From Sambucus nigra (taxonomy: Eukaryota; Streptophyta; Magnoliopsida; Dipsacales; Adoxaceae), in assembly GCA_949130495.1 (NCBI GenBank), contig OX422217.1, forward strand, positions 541,509,137 to 541,573,136: 64,000 bases of DNA. The letters run 5' to 3'. The position numbers and the translations under genes were made by a program. Every line of letters starts with the position of its first letter. Position 1 is the first letter of the stretch. Under the pieces are notes generated by a model. The model saw nothing but the letters and a program-made list of their open reading frames with translations, did no database searches and had not been told where the DNA came from. Positions 21,551 to 33,200 of the stretch are shown here, in pieces.

Positions 21551-23070
21551 ATGCCGAAAGAAGCGATGAACCTAGTTGGATCCTTGAACTTTACTCGAAT
21601 GCTCCCCTTTTATGAAGAAGAAATCCCTAAGACTGATCCCAACCACAATCTTGCTCTTCATATCTCTATTGAAGTTATGGGGAAAACTATCCCCCCTCTC
21701 TCTCATCGACAGCGGATCAGCTCTGAATGTTTGCCCGTTAAGGACCCTCAATTTTCTGGGATTGAAAGTGAGTGACCTTGCTCTAACCTCTGCTGTTGTA
21801 CGTTCCTATGACAACACCCGCTAAGAAGTTATGGGATTTATCAAGATGGCAATAGGGGATGAACCCATAAATCCTATTATTGAATTCCAAGTCATCGACA
21901 TCCCAACCTGTTTCACTATGTTGCTCGAACAACAGTGTCTCCATAGCATCAAAGGGGTGTCATCTTCCCTTTGCCGAAAATTGAAGTTCTTTGCCAATGG
22001 GAAAGTCATCACCATCTTGGGAGATAGCAACAACACCGAGAATACAAGCACCAATAATCCGGTACTTAAAATACAACACGGGGTAAATGATATGCTTATG
22101 TCAGGATTCCAAGTTGAACCACTTCTACTCCCAACAGGGGATGACTTCAAAGATAGGGTTTGTTTGGACCCTCATGGAAAAGTCAATGTAATCCATATGT
22201 TCAAGAACATGCACTTCATGTCGAAACTAGGGCTATGGCGAAGAAATAAAGGGATAATTGAACCTATAGTGTTTAAGTAAGCCTTTCAACCCTGTGGCTT
22301 AGGCTATTAGCAGTCAATAGAAGAACTCAGATTGATCTTTCATCCTCGATTGAAGAAGAGGTTAAAATTCACTATAAGTGTCCCGGGAGATACCCTAAAT
22401 GGAAGATTCATCAAAGAAGGTGAAGATTTCCCCTTATATGGCTTCCCTTAACCTTAGTGTGACTATGTAGACAAAATAATGAAACCAGGAATGAAGATCT
22501 TCTTTCAAGACAACTACCCATGGGCCAAGAGTTCCCAACACTGTGTACAACCACTCACTGAAGACACCACAACTAATACTGGGGATTCTGAGGGCAGTGA
22601 CTCCAAGGAATCTTTTAATTTATAGATACTGAGGTTGACACTCTGCATGATCTACTCAGGGGCTACGTCATCTAACCCATCCTATCTCATCAAAGATGTT
22701 GATGCACCTCTTCTCAACTGGAAGATGCACCTGTGCCACTTGTTAATGGTTAACCTAACCCCGATGTTTATCCCCTTTCCCGTTTAGTTATTTCCCTTCA
22801 CTCTGATGTAATCGAGAGCTCCTTTGATGAGGTTCTCAATATTGTGTTTCCTATAAATGAAATAAACGAAGATTTTGAGTATCTTGTTGTGCCTTACATT
22901 AATTATCTTGATTCTAATCAAACTCTTAATGATGATGATTTAGCAAATGAATAATTCCTAACTGATCTAAATAAGGTTAATAACAAACAACATAATCTCG
23001 TTTAAGTTAATGAAGATGAAATTATTGTTATTAATCTCGGTTCTAGTAACCTAGTGCGCGAGATTATGAT
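21551..23070 (+). pseudogene. Element B protease and linker to RT
   Basis: One frame (21612-22280, with a stop at 21822) holds the aspartic protease site LIDSGSALNVCPLRTLNFLG (about 21700-21760), followed by VRSYDNTR-stop-EVMGFIKM and FQVIDIPTCFTMLL. This is the protease style of the Tat/Ogre group. The linker (22280-22620) has INGRF-like and PLYGFP remnants and an acidic end (DSEGSDSKESFNL); then acidic AT-rich sequence leads to RT. DSG replaces the DGG seen in element A. It would process Gag-Pol. Several stops make it inactive. Confidence 0.82.
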
Positions 23071-24500
23071 GGGGGCCACCCTTAATGAGAATGAGCACGT
23101 GCAATTCATAGAACTACTAAAGGAATTCGTGGATGTCTTCCCATGGTCCTACAATGATATGCCCGACATTGACCCTGAGATAGCCTAGCATGAGATTCCA
23201 ACTCTCTCGAATTGAAAATTGATCAAATAGAAACTGCAAAAGTTCTGCACCGAATGGGCACTCAAGGTGAAAGAAGAAGAAGTCAAGCAACTGAATGTGG
23301 GCTTCATTCGTGTAATCGAATATCCCACCTGGTTAGCCAATATTATACCCGTGTTAAAATCAATATGGAAGGTCCGCATGTGTGTCAACTACCGAGACTT
23401 GAATAAGGCCTCTCCGAAGGATAATTACCCACTACCCAACATTAACATGATTATGGAAAATACAGTCAGTTACGCTCTCAAGTCATTCGTTGATGGGTTT
23501 GCAGGATATAATCAGATCAAGATGCATCCAGATCACCAAGAGAAAAATACATTTATCACCCCTTGGGGAACCTTTTGCTACACTATCATGCCATTTGGTC
23601 TCAAAAAGGTAGGGGCTACCTTATAGAGGGTTTCCACAACCATTCTGCATGGTTTGATACACGAGAAAGTTGAGGTCTACGTAGATGAAATAATTATCAA
23701 GTCCAAGACTAGGGAAGGCCATGTTCCCATTCTTCGAAAGTTCTTCGAACGGTTGCGACAATACCAGATGCAGCTTAACCCACATAAATGTGTCTTCAGC
23801 GTCACTAAAGGAAAAATTTTGGGATTCATGATTAGTGAGAAAGGGATAGAAGCAGATCCTGCCAAGCTAAAGGACATACTTGAGATTCCACCACCTCGAA
23901 CGGATAAGGAAGTCCGGGGATTCCTTGAGAAATTATAGTACATAAGTCGATTCATCACCCAATTGACCTCCATTTGTGAACCCATCTTTAAACTTATTCG
24001 AAAAGACTTAACCAAAGTCTGGAATGAATCTTGCCAAGAAGCCTTCGATCAAATTAAGAAATACCTAACCCAACCTCCAGTGATCATACTGCCGCAGCCT
24101 GATCTTCCCTTACTCCTATACTTAATCGTAACTGATATTGCCACTGGGGCTTTCCTAGAGCAATACCTGAAGAAACCCGTAAAGAGAGAGATATCTACTA
24201 TGCTAGTCAAAAGTTGGTCGATTACGAAGTTAACTACACTGCCTTGAAAAAAGCATGTGTCGCTCTTGTCTGGGTTACCCAAAAGTTGCGGCACTATATG
24301 CTCGCCTTCCCCATTAAGCTTATATCCCGGATGCATCCCATCAAGTAATTGCTCAAGAAACCTGCCATGTTCAATCGAATGGCCTGTTGGTTGATGCTCC
24401 TAGATGAATTTGATATCACCTATGTCATGCAAAAGGCCATGAAAGGAAGAGCCATTTCTAACTACCTTGCTGAATACCCTATAGAAGAGGCTGGCGTCTG
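23071..24500 (+). pseudogene. Element B reverse transcriptase and first RNase H, broken
   Basis: EFVDVFPWSYNDMPDIDPEI (about 23125-23190) begins the RT region. Fingers and palm follow: VRMCVNYRDLNKASPKDNYP, GYNQIKMHPDHQEKNTF and FCYTIMPFGLKKVGATL, then a stop at 23624. The catalytic box reads YVDE at 23678-23689 instead of YVDD, so the second catalytic Asp is lost. Thumb and connection include LGFMISEKGIEADPAKL and VRGFLEKL. The gypsy RNase H remnant continues with LPLLLYLIVTDIATGAFLEQ, a frameshift near 24190, and ALVWVTQKLRHYMLAFPIKL. Confidence 0.88.
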
Positions 24501-24960
24501 AATCTCTGAGTTTCCAGATGAGAATATCCTCTATACCTCCCAAGAAGACCATCGATGGAAAATGTTCTTTGATGGAGCTGCCAACAAGAAAATGGTATGA
24601 CATTGGGATACTCCTAATTGCCCCTGATGATTCTCACACTCCCATTACCATCAAGTTGGACTTTCCTTGCACCAATAACATGACTGAATATGAGGCGTGC
24701 ACGGTAGGCCTCAAATTTTCCCTCAAGAAAGGAATTCGATACCTCGATGTCTATGGGGATTCAGCTCTCATCATCGGTCAAGTACTTAGAAAATGGAAAG
24801 TCAAGGACGAGAAACTTTTACCCTTCCATGCCCACCTTGAATAGCTAGCTTCCCAATTCTAAGAAATCACTTTCCACTACCTTCCCTGAGCAAAAAATAA
24901 CCTATCCGACGCCCTTACTACCTTAGCCTCTATGATTGATATACCCGAGGGAATAACCGT
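24501..24960 (+). pseudogene. Element B second RNase H domain
   Basis: WKMFFDGAANKK starts near 24560. KLDFPCTNNMTEYEACTVGL and LDVYGDSALIIGQVLRKW supply the Glu and the second Asp expected for RNase H. A short frame slip lies around 24590. It has the same position and type as in element A, confirming that both belong to the lineage with two RNase H domains. Stops follow at about 24842, 24860 and 24890. Confidence 0.83.
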
Positions 24961-26383
24961 GGCCCCTTTCCTTGTCCAAAAATAAGACAAACCAACCCAC
25001 TGCTACCACATTGAGCTTGACACGGAGGAAGATCTCGAGATAGTCGACTGTTGGTACTATCGTATTTGGCGCCTACTCAATAACAGTAGGTATCCCCAAG
25101 GATCTAACAAGAAAGATCGAGCAACTCTCCGCAGACTGACTGCCCAGTATATTATCTATGATAAATCATTTTTTAAGAGAAACTTTGATGGAACCCATTT
25201 ACACTGCATCACAGGGGATGACATTGAAGAAATGATGCAAAAAATCCACAGTGGGGAATGCAAACCCCACATGAACGACCATATGCTCGCCAAAAAAGAT
25301 CATCCGACAGGATTACTATTGGACTACCATAGTTCAAGATTTCACAACCTACGTTCGAAGATGACTCAAATGTCAGTAGTTTTCCAACCTACAGCACTTT
25401 TCCCTGTGGGAATTGTACAATATGACTTCTCCCTGAGCGTTATCCATATGGGGCATTGACATCATAGGGAAAGTTACACCAAAAGCCTCCAACGGGCATG
25501 AATTCATCCTAGTCGCCATTGACTACTTCACCAAATGGGTTAAAGCCGAGTCATACTCAGTTTTGAATGCCAAGAAGGTGGCCAAGTTCATCAGGAAAAA
25601 CATCATCTGTCGATATGGGGTCCTGCACAAGCTGGTATAAGACAACGGGTTACACTTCGAGGTAGAAGTTATAGAGGTGGTCGATGAGTATGGAATTAAA
25701 AGGCACAAATCTTCTCCATACCGACCTTAGACTAAAGGCGTAGTCGAGGCAACCAATAAGAACCTTAAATCCATTATCAGCAAGATGATTGAGAGTTGTC
25801 GAGATTGGGCAGACAGGATCCCTTACGCCCTCTAGGGCTATCGCACTTCAGTTCGAACCTCTACTGGGGCTATCCCTTACTCTCTTGTCTATGGCATGGA
25901 AGTAGTCCTACTCATGGAGCTGTAAATACCTTCAATGCGTGTCATGCTTGAAAGCAAGGTCAGCAAGGAAGACTGGCACCAAAGCTATCTTGGCGATTTG
26001 TCCCTCTTGGACGAAAGAAGGCTAAAAGATCTATACCACATACAAGGGTATCATCTCTGCATAGCGTGATGATTCAACAAGAGAGTCAAGGACAGCGGTG
26101 TCCGAGAAGGGGACTTAGCCCTCAAAGAAATAGTATAGCTCATCTAAGACCCCAGAGGGAAATTCAAGCCCAATTGGAGTGGCCCCTATATTATAAAGAA
26201 TATCCTGTCAAGTAGAGCCGCTATGCTCACCGACCTTGATAGAGAACAAATGGCACGTCCACTCAGCCTGGATTGCTCAAGAAATTCTACCACCAGTCTA
26301 AAATCTCGATGCGCTATGACTCTTCTCATATCCCTTCTATTCTATTCGAAAAAAACTCTTCATTTCCCCCTAACCAAAACTAA
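24961..26383 (+). pseudogene. Element B integrase, broken
   Basis: A single H2C2 module spans about 25210-25390 (IHSGECKPHMNDHM, then YVRR-stop-LKCQ, where TGC has become TGA). The core starts at WGIDIIGKVTPKASNGHEFI (about 25448). D, D and E are in GIDIIG, LV-stop-DNGLHF and TKGVVEATNKN. YGMEVVLLMEL and GKFKPNWSGPYIIKNIL mark the C-terminal part, which fades out in stops and a frameshift near 26275-26383. Unlike element A there is only one zinc module. It would have inserted element cDNA. Confidence 0.87.
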
Positions 26384-26775
26384 ATGAGGCCTGATCCTCT
26401 AAAAACCTTTTTTCTTACCAAAAAAATGAATTTCAAAAATCTTCAAAACCCTCAGAGGTACGTAAGCAGCTCATCCGTTTACATGAGCACGTCGCCCGTC
26501 TTTTTCATAAAATGATATTCTTTTCTTATCCCTGAGAACGAAAGTTCATTTTAACATATACATGAACAAAATGATTATGTATGCCTTAGCGATTGGTATA
26601 GATAATTCAAAATGCAAAGGTCATTCAGAGGCACAACTAGATGATCAAAAACTTATTTATTTCATTATCTAAAATTTCAGTACGATTACATAGGCATAGG
26701 GAGTTAAATAACTTCCCTTGACAGCCTACTCCTAACTTCCTAAAACCAGCCCCACTATTATTAAAACCCCTTCAA
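26384..26775. other. Spacer between pol end and antisense gene end in element B
   Basis: No gene seen. GCTCAT at about 26469 and ATGAGC at about 26483 form a 6-bp inverted repeat with an eight-base loop, preceded by 'gaggtacgtaagca'. Two coding regions converge on this spacer. Confidence 0.45.
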
Positions 26776-28115
26776 TTATTCCCACAAAAACACAAAACCA
26801 CACCCATTACAAAAAGGCTCCAAATCCCTACCTGTAGATAACAGAGGAACCGATCCCATCATCACTTGCATCTTGGGGTCCCCATGCCTCCCCTGCCTAA
26901 ATGGAGTGTTGCAAACGCTCCATAGAGCGATAAGCCCGGACCAGGCTTGGGAAAACAACAACACCTTCCTCCATGGTGTCAGATATGGCAAACCACCTTT
27001 GCCCAGTCTCCACAACCAACATCCTGGACAATACCTTCTTCCATAACCACTTCATGTATTCCCCGGAGACATGCCAGACTCTACCCACAGACTGAGAAGG
27101 AAGGGTCAATGGACGAAGATTCTCCCACAGAGATCCAAGCCGCATGCACATATGCTCCGTCGGGTCCTCTACAGGATAGAAGTTATGTGTCTACGGTGGA
27201 ACGATTTGCTCCCAACCAAATTGGCGCAACAGTCGCTAGGGAAAGTAGAAATAAGTCTACCTGAGGCCAACCAACGGACATATTGGTACATCTCGAGCTC
27301 CAAAATGGGTAGCAACTCCCCCCACCAAGGCACTGACTAGAATAAGCTCCGAGACCCGTGCTCTACAAACTAGTTCCCCCAACTCTTAATGTATAGCCCT
27401 ACATTAATGAAATAGCATGAGAAGAAGTTTGGCACCGCCGACAAAGGATACTCATGTGGGACTGCCATACGAAACCTCTATGATAGCCATATGAATAACA
27501 TCACAGTGCTACCCCTCAGAAAGGCGAAACAACCTTCCCGCCAGGCATCCAGACCATTTAATATCTCTGCCAGTATCACCACCACAAGATTGTGATGGTA
27601 TGATATCCAGGAAACGATAGCAGCAAGTTGGGAGTCCATTAGCGTTTCCCTAGTCACCAACAACACTTTTGAAACCAGACCCAGAATAATGACCCAAGCA
27701 TAGATGACATCACTCACATCCTGTGAATGCACGGATTACAGCACCACCGGAAGAGAAATTGTTCCTCCTATAACCAACGGCCTGGTTGACAAAGGAGAGA
27801 TATGAAGAAGTCCAGCTAATAATTCCCTAGGCGAGCGGGAAAACTCAGGCCAAGCAGCAGCAATGTTGGTGTTTGTCCTCAGCATGGCAGAAAATTCCTC
27901 GTAGGTGGGACAAATTTCATCCAACCCGAAGCGAAAGACATGATCCTAGGTGTACCGAAACTCAACTGTCACCATAGTATATTCCACTCAATGGATCGGT
28001 TACGCCACAAAGAGACTCGCCGCATGTGCAAGGCGTCACAATCAACATTGTAAGAACGCATTACTTCCAAGGCTTCGAGGAAGTTGCGGAATTCAATGAC
28101 ACCAGGGAGAGCCAT
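26776..28115 (-). pseudogene. Element B antisense gene 1: DUF7745-like protein, broken
   Basis: Starts at ATG 28115 (MALPGVIEFRNFLEALEVMR) and reads leftward. It has a frameshift near 27975, then FRFGLDEICPTYEEFSAML, a stop, LPVVL-stop-SVHSQDVSDVIYAWV and ILAEILNGLDAWREGCFAFL with LFIWLS (about 27570-27480). Further pieces follow, such as MCMRLGSLWENLRPLTLPSQ near 27130. The 'PTYEEF' and 'AE.L..LD....G...F....LL.IWL' patterns recall the plant family DUF7745, found in transposon-borne proteins. The match is from memory and moderate. Function unknown. A TATA box lies about 86 bases upstream. It has its own promoter and is separate from the PMD gene to the right. Confidence 0.6.
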
Positions 28116-28200
28116 ATTGCAAATCAAAGAGATGATAAACAAGTAAGAATGTGAGAAAGAAAGGAATGAAAGTGTGAGGAGAAAATCCCCATTCACACCC

Positions 28201-28209
28201 TTATTTATA
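28201..28209 (-). promoter_or_regulatory. TATA box for element B antisense gene 1
   Basis: Reads TATAAATAA on the - strand, 86-94 bases before ATG 28115. A pyrimidine-rich leader (tttctcctcacactttcattcc) lies between. The spacing is like that of the TATA box at 31597. Confidence 0.55.
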
Positions 28210-28761
28210 CTTGAAAACTCTCAAGCAAAGACAAGAAACCCTGCAGAAATCGGAGTAAAACTTGCCCCACAAAGTACCAAGAAATTGAAGAAAGTACAAT
28301 CAAAGCCTTGGGTTGATTAGACTAGACTGATATGCCGATAGGCAGGACAAGAGTCATGTCGATCGGTAACCCCCTATTTGGGGAAAATTCTCTTTTTCCT
28401 CTTTTGTCAAAATTAAAAAACCAATAAAAATAATTTTGATCTTAAGGGAATTTTGAATTTCCTTATGCTTTTACTTATCCCATTTTAAAATAAAATCCTT
28501 CTCAAAGCAATTTTCAAAGTATTTTTACAGTCTCAGTAGCAAAGTAAAAAGAGCATGTGCATTAATCACTAAAGTAAGAATTAATATAAACTTTATCTTT
28601 ATTCGCATATATTTTTCCGTGTTACATTGACATCTTGCAGGAAAAATAAAAGAACAAAATAAACAGACTCAGTCCCCTTTTTCTTTCCCTCTCTCTTCAC
28701 CTATAAACTCTCTTACTCTCTCTTCTTTCTCTCTTTTCTATCTCTCTTAGAGCCTCCATCC
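28210..28761. other. Spacer between the two antisense genes of element B
   Basis: AT-rich with no believable gene. A CT-rich run ('ctctcttactctctcttctttctctc', + strand) lies at about 28705-28735, just past the stop of the PMD gene. Confidence 0.5.
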
Positions 28762-31516
28762 CTACGGCTCACCCTCTTCCCCATGCGGCGAGATTATGTG
28801 CCACCACTTCCAGAACCCTTCCCCAGACGAGGCAGACGGCACCAAGCAAGAAGGGACCGAAACCACCTCACGGATATGGGCAGACACCGAATATATCCAA
28901 TCCCTTATATCCCTCAACGAAGTGGTGGAGACCCAGATGTGCTGCAAAAGAAAATAGAAAAATCAAATCAGTTAATTCTGAAAAGAAGAAGAAAGGAATC
29001 AGGAAATCAAAAAGACAAGGAAACACAAAGTGTACCTTAAGTCTAAGGTCCTCCTCTTTCAAGCCCAACTCCTCCGGGTCCATCGCATTAGGACGATACT
29101 TTAAACTCGCTGACACTCCATCAGCTCGTCGGATGTTGTAACTAGGGGAGAACATTCGTACAAAGGGAGCCTCCGAAGTCATCATTGTCTTTGACATCGT
29201 CACACAGCCCGTACTGTGGGAGGACCCTACCTACCGAATCGAAGACGCTAGAGGAAGAGGAATCACTTAGTATATACTGGGAGGCATTAACCAGATAGAC
29301 ATAAAATTCATGTAATCGTACATCATCGTGGTGTCAATATACACAAAGTACGGCTCTCCCATCATCGTTGCCACCCGAGCATCCTCTGATATCTCCCGCA
29401 ATCGCCTCATGAACATAGGTGTATTCGATGGAGGCAACGAAACCTCATCCTTCATAATTTAATGTACTACCCTCTCCCTGAGGTATCAAGAATAGCCAAA
29501 CTCATGCGCTAGCAGACGCCGCATCTGCGTTTGTCCCTCAGTCACCCCAGTGTGTTGAATGGTCATCCCCCAAGGATAAAAGGTCACCTGCATATCCCCA
29601 GAAAGATCAAAACATCAATGTTAACATCAAAAACATCAAAGGAAAGGGCAATCGAAAATTAAAAGAAGGTTTACCCGCTCGCTCGTTAAGCAATTGAAGA
29701 CCTAACGCACCGCCTTTAGAGAGAGAGATTTTTTTGACTTTCGATTGGACCTCTGCCATCGGTACATCCAAAAAAAGTCCCTAAAGGAGTCATCCTTCAA
29801 AGACATCAACTAGATGTTTAACCCAATCACCTCATAAAACCAAATCTGCAAAGGGAAAATTCCAACATTTAAGAAATCAAGAAAAAGCGCATGAAGGAAA
29901 ATGTGAATGCATAAAGGAAAAATGCCAAAAAATAAATAATACCTCTAGAAGATATGTGGCTCCAGTAAAAGACTGCCAGCAGCAACGATTGAATGCATCA
30001 AGAGAATCATAAAGGGTCTCCAAGCTTTGACTCCCCCAGTCATAAAGGTGGATATCCGAGAACACCCTCAAGAATAGAAAGAACCACAAGTGCACGACGT
30101 CACCACTCGTCGACATCAGAAAACCTCCCAGCACCAGCAGAATAAACAAGTGGGCCATCTGACGCACCTGATGGCCATTGCTCTCAGAAATCCTCCTCCT
30201 CAATAATAGCTCCATTAGCAGAGACAAAAGGATAGAATCCCCAGAGACCACCCTCTCCACATCACCTAAGGTCATCGTCACTGCCTCTGGCATCATCCTC
30301 AGCGTCCTATCCACCTCAATCTGAGCACCATCGCAGTCAAACCCCAATAGCTGTTGCACATCAATGGGAGTCACTATCATCTCCCCAAAGCCGACATGGA
30401 ATGTGTGGGTAGTGTCCCACCACCTCTCCACCAAAGCACACAGAATGGACATAGAACAAGACGTCTCATTCAGAATAGACGCCAATCTCCTAAAACCGGC
30501 TGATGGCACCATCCAGCGCACCACAAATGGAAGGTGCTCCTAAACATCCATAAGCCCCATCATCCCTTGGGCACGTATAGTCGACATAGAGACATCAGAC
30601 TGTCGAAGAAATAAAGAAAACCATTATCAAATTTAAGGGTGGAAGCAGTAAGGGTTTTTACCATACCGTTTTGGTCCGAAAAAAAATGGTTTTGGTTTCA
30701 TATATTAAAATACCAGAAATCGGTCTTACCGAAACCGAAATTACAGTAAAAAAGTGGGTTGGTTTTGGTTTTAATATTTAAAAAATAGATTTATCGAAAT
30801 TACCATATAGATTTATCGAAATTACCATACCGAATTTACCGAAACTAGAAAAAACCGTACCGAAATTACCATACCGAATTTACCAAAATTACCGTATCAA
30901 ATTTACCAAAACCAGAAAAAAGTTGGTTTTGGTTTTTGTTTTAATATTTAAAAATGTTAGTTGGTTTTGTTTTTGGATTTTTGGGGCTTTTAGTGCTATT
31001 TACCAAAATCAGAAAAAGCCGAAATCAGAAATCAGAAAAAATCTGAATTTACCGAAACAAAAAAAAATAGAAGTACCCTGAATTTACCGAAACCAGAAAA
31101 AATCAAAATTACCGAAAAAACTGAAATACCGGTCGGTTTGGTTTTGGTATTGATTTTGGTGTACCGAGTGGTAAACTGGTACGATTTGGTTTTAGCATCC
31201 AGAGTTTGGTTTTGGTATTGGTATTTACTATTTAACGACCAAACCGTACCGCTTACACCAATTCAAGAAATAAACCATCCTCGTCAAAAAAAAGGAAAGG
31301 AATACCAAAGATCATTCGATACTTACATAGCCACAAGGGTTCACCACCCTAGAAGAAAGATGATTCAAGGGATCACATACCTACCACTGGCTCAAATGCA
31401 TCAAATGAGTTCTTGTTGCCCAGTGCAAGGGGCACCCTATCCCTACACTCCAACTGTTCCCAATCATCGACATTAATCCATGTCATATGAGTAACGCCAC
31501 TTGAAAACTCAACCAT
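28762..31516 (-). pseudogene. Element B antisense gene 2: plant mobile domain protein, five inferred exons
   Basis: Inferred exons on the - strand are 31516-31385, 30599-29943, 29845-29675, 29587-29036 and 28941-28762. Exon 1 begins MVEFSSGVTHMTWINVDDWE. Exon 2 carries the PMD core: LVERWWDTTHTFHVGFGEMI and VTPIDVQQLLGFD. Exon 3 begins IWFYEVIG and has FFWMYRWQRS; exon 4 begins VTFYPWGMT; the last ends HGEEGEP-stop. Splice sites include GTG|GTAGGT, CGACAG|TCT, GAG|GTATTA, TTTGCAG|ATT, ATGCAG|GTG and TTTTGCAG|C. The placed junctions around exons 1-4 are phase 0. In-frame TAGs in exon 2 (after GLMDV) and exon 3, and frame damage in exon 4, show it is broken. PMD proteins are related to MAIN/MAIL1; the role in the element is unknown. 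Confidence 0.8.
30638..31259. mobile_element. Non-autonomous hAT-like element, 622 bp
   Basis: Ends are GGTGGAAGCAGTAAGGGTTT and, reverse-complemented, GGTGTAAGCGGTACGGTTT. An 8-bp flanking duplication AATTTAAG (30630-30637) / AATTCAAG (31260-31267) has one mismatch. The inside is dense in 'accgaaa/ttaccgaaacc' repeats and their complements, typical of hAT subterminal repeats. It encodes nothing. It sits in intron 1 of the antisense PMD gene. Confidence 0.82.
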
Positions 31517-31596
31517 CTCTTGACTTTGGAATGTTGGGACGATTTTCAGAAGAAGGTAAGTCGAAAAAGTGTGAAAAATGAGGAGAACCCGACCCC

Positions 31597-31604
31597 TTTT
31601 TATA
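31597..31604 (-). promoter_or_regulatory. TATA box for element B antisense PMD gene
   Basis: TATAAAAA on the - strand, followed by GGGGTCGGG and, about 81 bases later, ATG 31516. Position and spacing fit a core plant promoter. Confidence 0.6.
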
Positions 31605-32049
31605 GGAGGCTAAGGGACATGATGATCGGCATCTCCCTTCCACCACCGATCGGCATTACCCCTCCACCTGCTTGAGGCACCCCAGAAGACCGTTCCACTG
31701 CCGTTTGGCACCCCTCCATCTATGTCGATCAGCACCCCTTTAAAATATTGTGCAAAAAGTCCAAAAAAATACCAGAAGATACCGAAAAATCCTCAAAACA
31801 TTTATAAAATCACCAGATTAATTTTGGAACCTTTTCACCAAGAAAATATTCTACATCCCTAGCGGAATTTCAGAGAACAATCCGCCCCAACAATATCTCC
31901 AAAGGACACCCCAAAATTCCAAAAATTTCCCAGCTCAAAATCCTCGGATCATTCCTTTCTCCCCAACGGAACTTAAAACCAAATACTTCCCCAAATCCTG
32001 AGACACATCCCCAGTGGAGTCCCCAACTTTCCCAAAGGAAAGATAAGCC
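31605..32049. other. Spacer upstream of the antisense PMD promoter in element B
   Basis: No gene seen. It contains short dispersed repeats of 'gatcggca' type (about 31625-31735) and then A/C-rich sequence leading into the minisatellite. Confidence 0.45.
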
Positions 32050-33200
32050 AGCGGAACTGGCTTCAACCCTCAGAATTGGTCACTTTTACTTAAGCCCTCT
32101 GGCTTCGACCCTCAGAATTGGTCACCCCTATCATAAGCCCTCAGAATTGGCTTCAACCCGCAGAATTGGTATTTCCTACTTAAGCCCTTAGAATTGGCTT
32201 TGACCCTCCAAATTGGTCACCCCTAAATAAGCCCACAGAATTAGCTTTGACCTATAGAATTGTTCGCTTCTACTTAAGCCCTCATAATTGTCTTTGACCC
32301 GCAGAATTGGTCACCCCTATCATAAGACCTCAAAACTGGCTTCGACCCACGAATTTGGTCGCTTTTACTTAAGCCATCAAAATTGGTCACCCCTATTATA
32401 AGCCCTCAGAATTGGCTTCGACCCACAAAATTGGTCGCTTCTACTTAAGCCCTTAGAATTGGTCACCCCTAAATAAGCCCACAAAATTAGCTTCAACTCG
32501 TAGAATTAGTCTCTTCTACCTAAGCCCTTAGAATTAGTTTTGACCCGCAGAATTGGTCACCCCTATCATAAGCCCTCAGAATTGGCTTTGACCCACAAAA
32601 TTGATCACCCTAAATAAGCCCGCAGAATTGTCTTCGACTCACAGAATTGGTCACTTCTACCTAAGCCCTTAGAATTAGCTTTAACCCGCAGAATTGGTCA
32701 CCCCTATCATAAGCCCTCAGAATTATCTTCGACCCACAGAATTGGTCGCTTCTATCTTAATCCCTCAGAATCAGCTTCGACTTGCAGAATTGGTCATCTT
32801 TATCATAAGCCTGAAAAATTAGCTTCGACCCTCAGAATTGGTCGCTCCTATCTTAAGCCCTCATAATTGGATTCACTCCGCATAATTGGTCGTCTTTATC
32901 TTAAGCCCACGGAATTGGCTTCGACCTTCATAATTGGTCGCTTATACTTAAGCCCGAAGAATTGGCTTTGACCCGCATGATTGGTCACTTCTATATTAAT
33001 CCCTTATAATTGGCTTCGATCCTCAAAATTGGTCACCCCAAATAAGCCCGTAGAATTGGCTTCGACCCTCCAAATTGGTCGCTTTTACTTAAACCCTTAG
33101 AATTGGCTTCGACCCGCAGCATTGGTCACTACAACTTAGATCCTCAGACCCAACCCCAACATGTAGAATTGGTCGCCTCCTTACTCCTCACCTCCTCTAG
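32050..33200. repeat. Minisatellite array, about 47-48 bp unit, in the 3' region of element B
   Basis: About 23 diverged units of the form 'aagccctcagaattggcttcgacccgcagaattggtcacccctatcat'. Starts of 'ggctt(c/t)(g/a)acc' at 32101, 32148, 32196 and 32243 give the period. Each unit has two half-units sharing 'agaattgg', so the older period was near 24 bp. Tandem repeats just before the 3' LTR are known in Tat elements and can seed satellites. Confidence 0.93.

Noticed and set aside
31138..31476. 112-codon + strand ORF
   Set aside because: Runs from the hAT element's repeats into the reverse strand of antisense exon 1; a chance frame.
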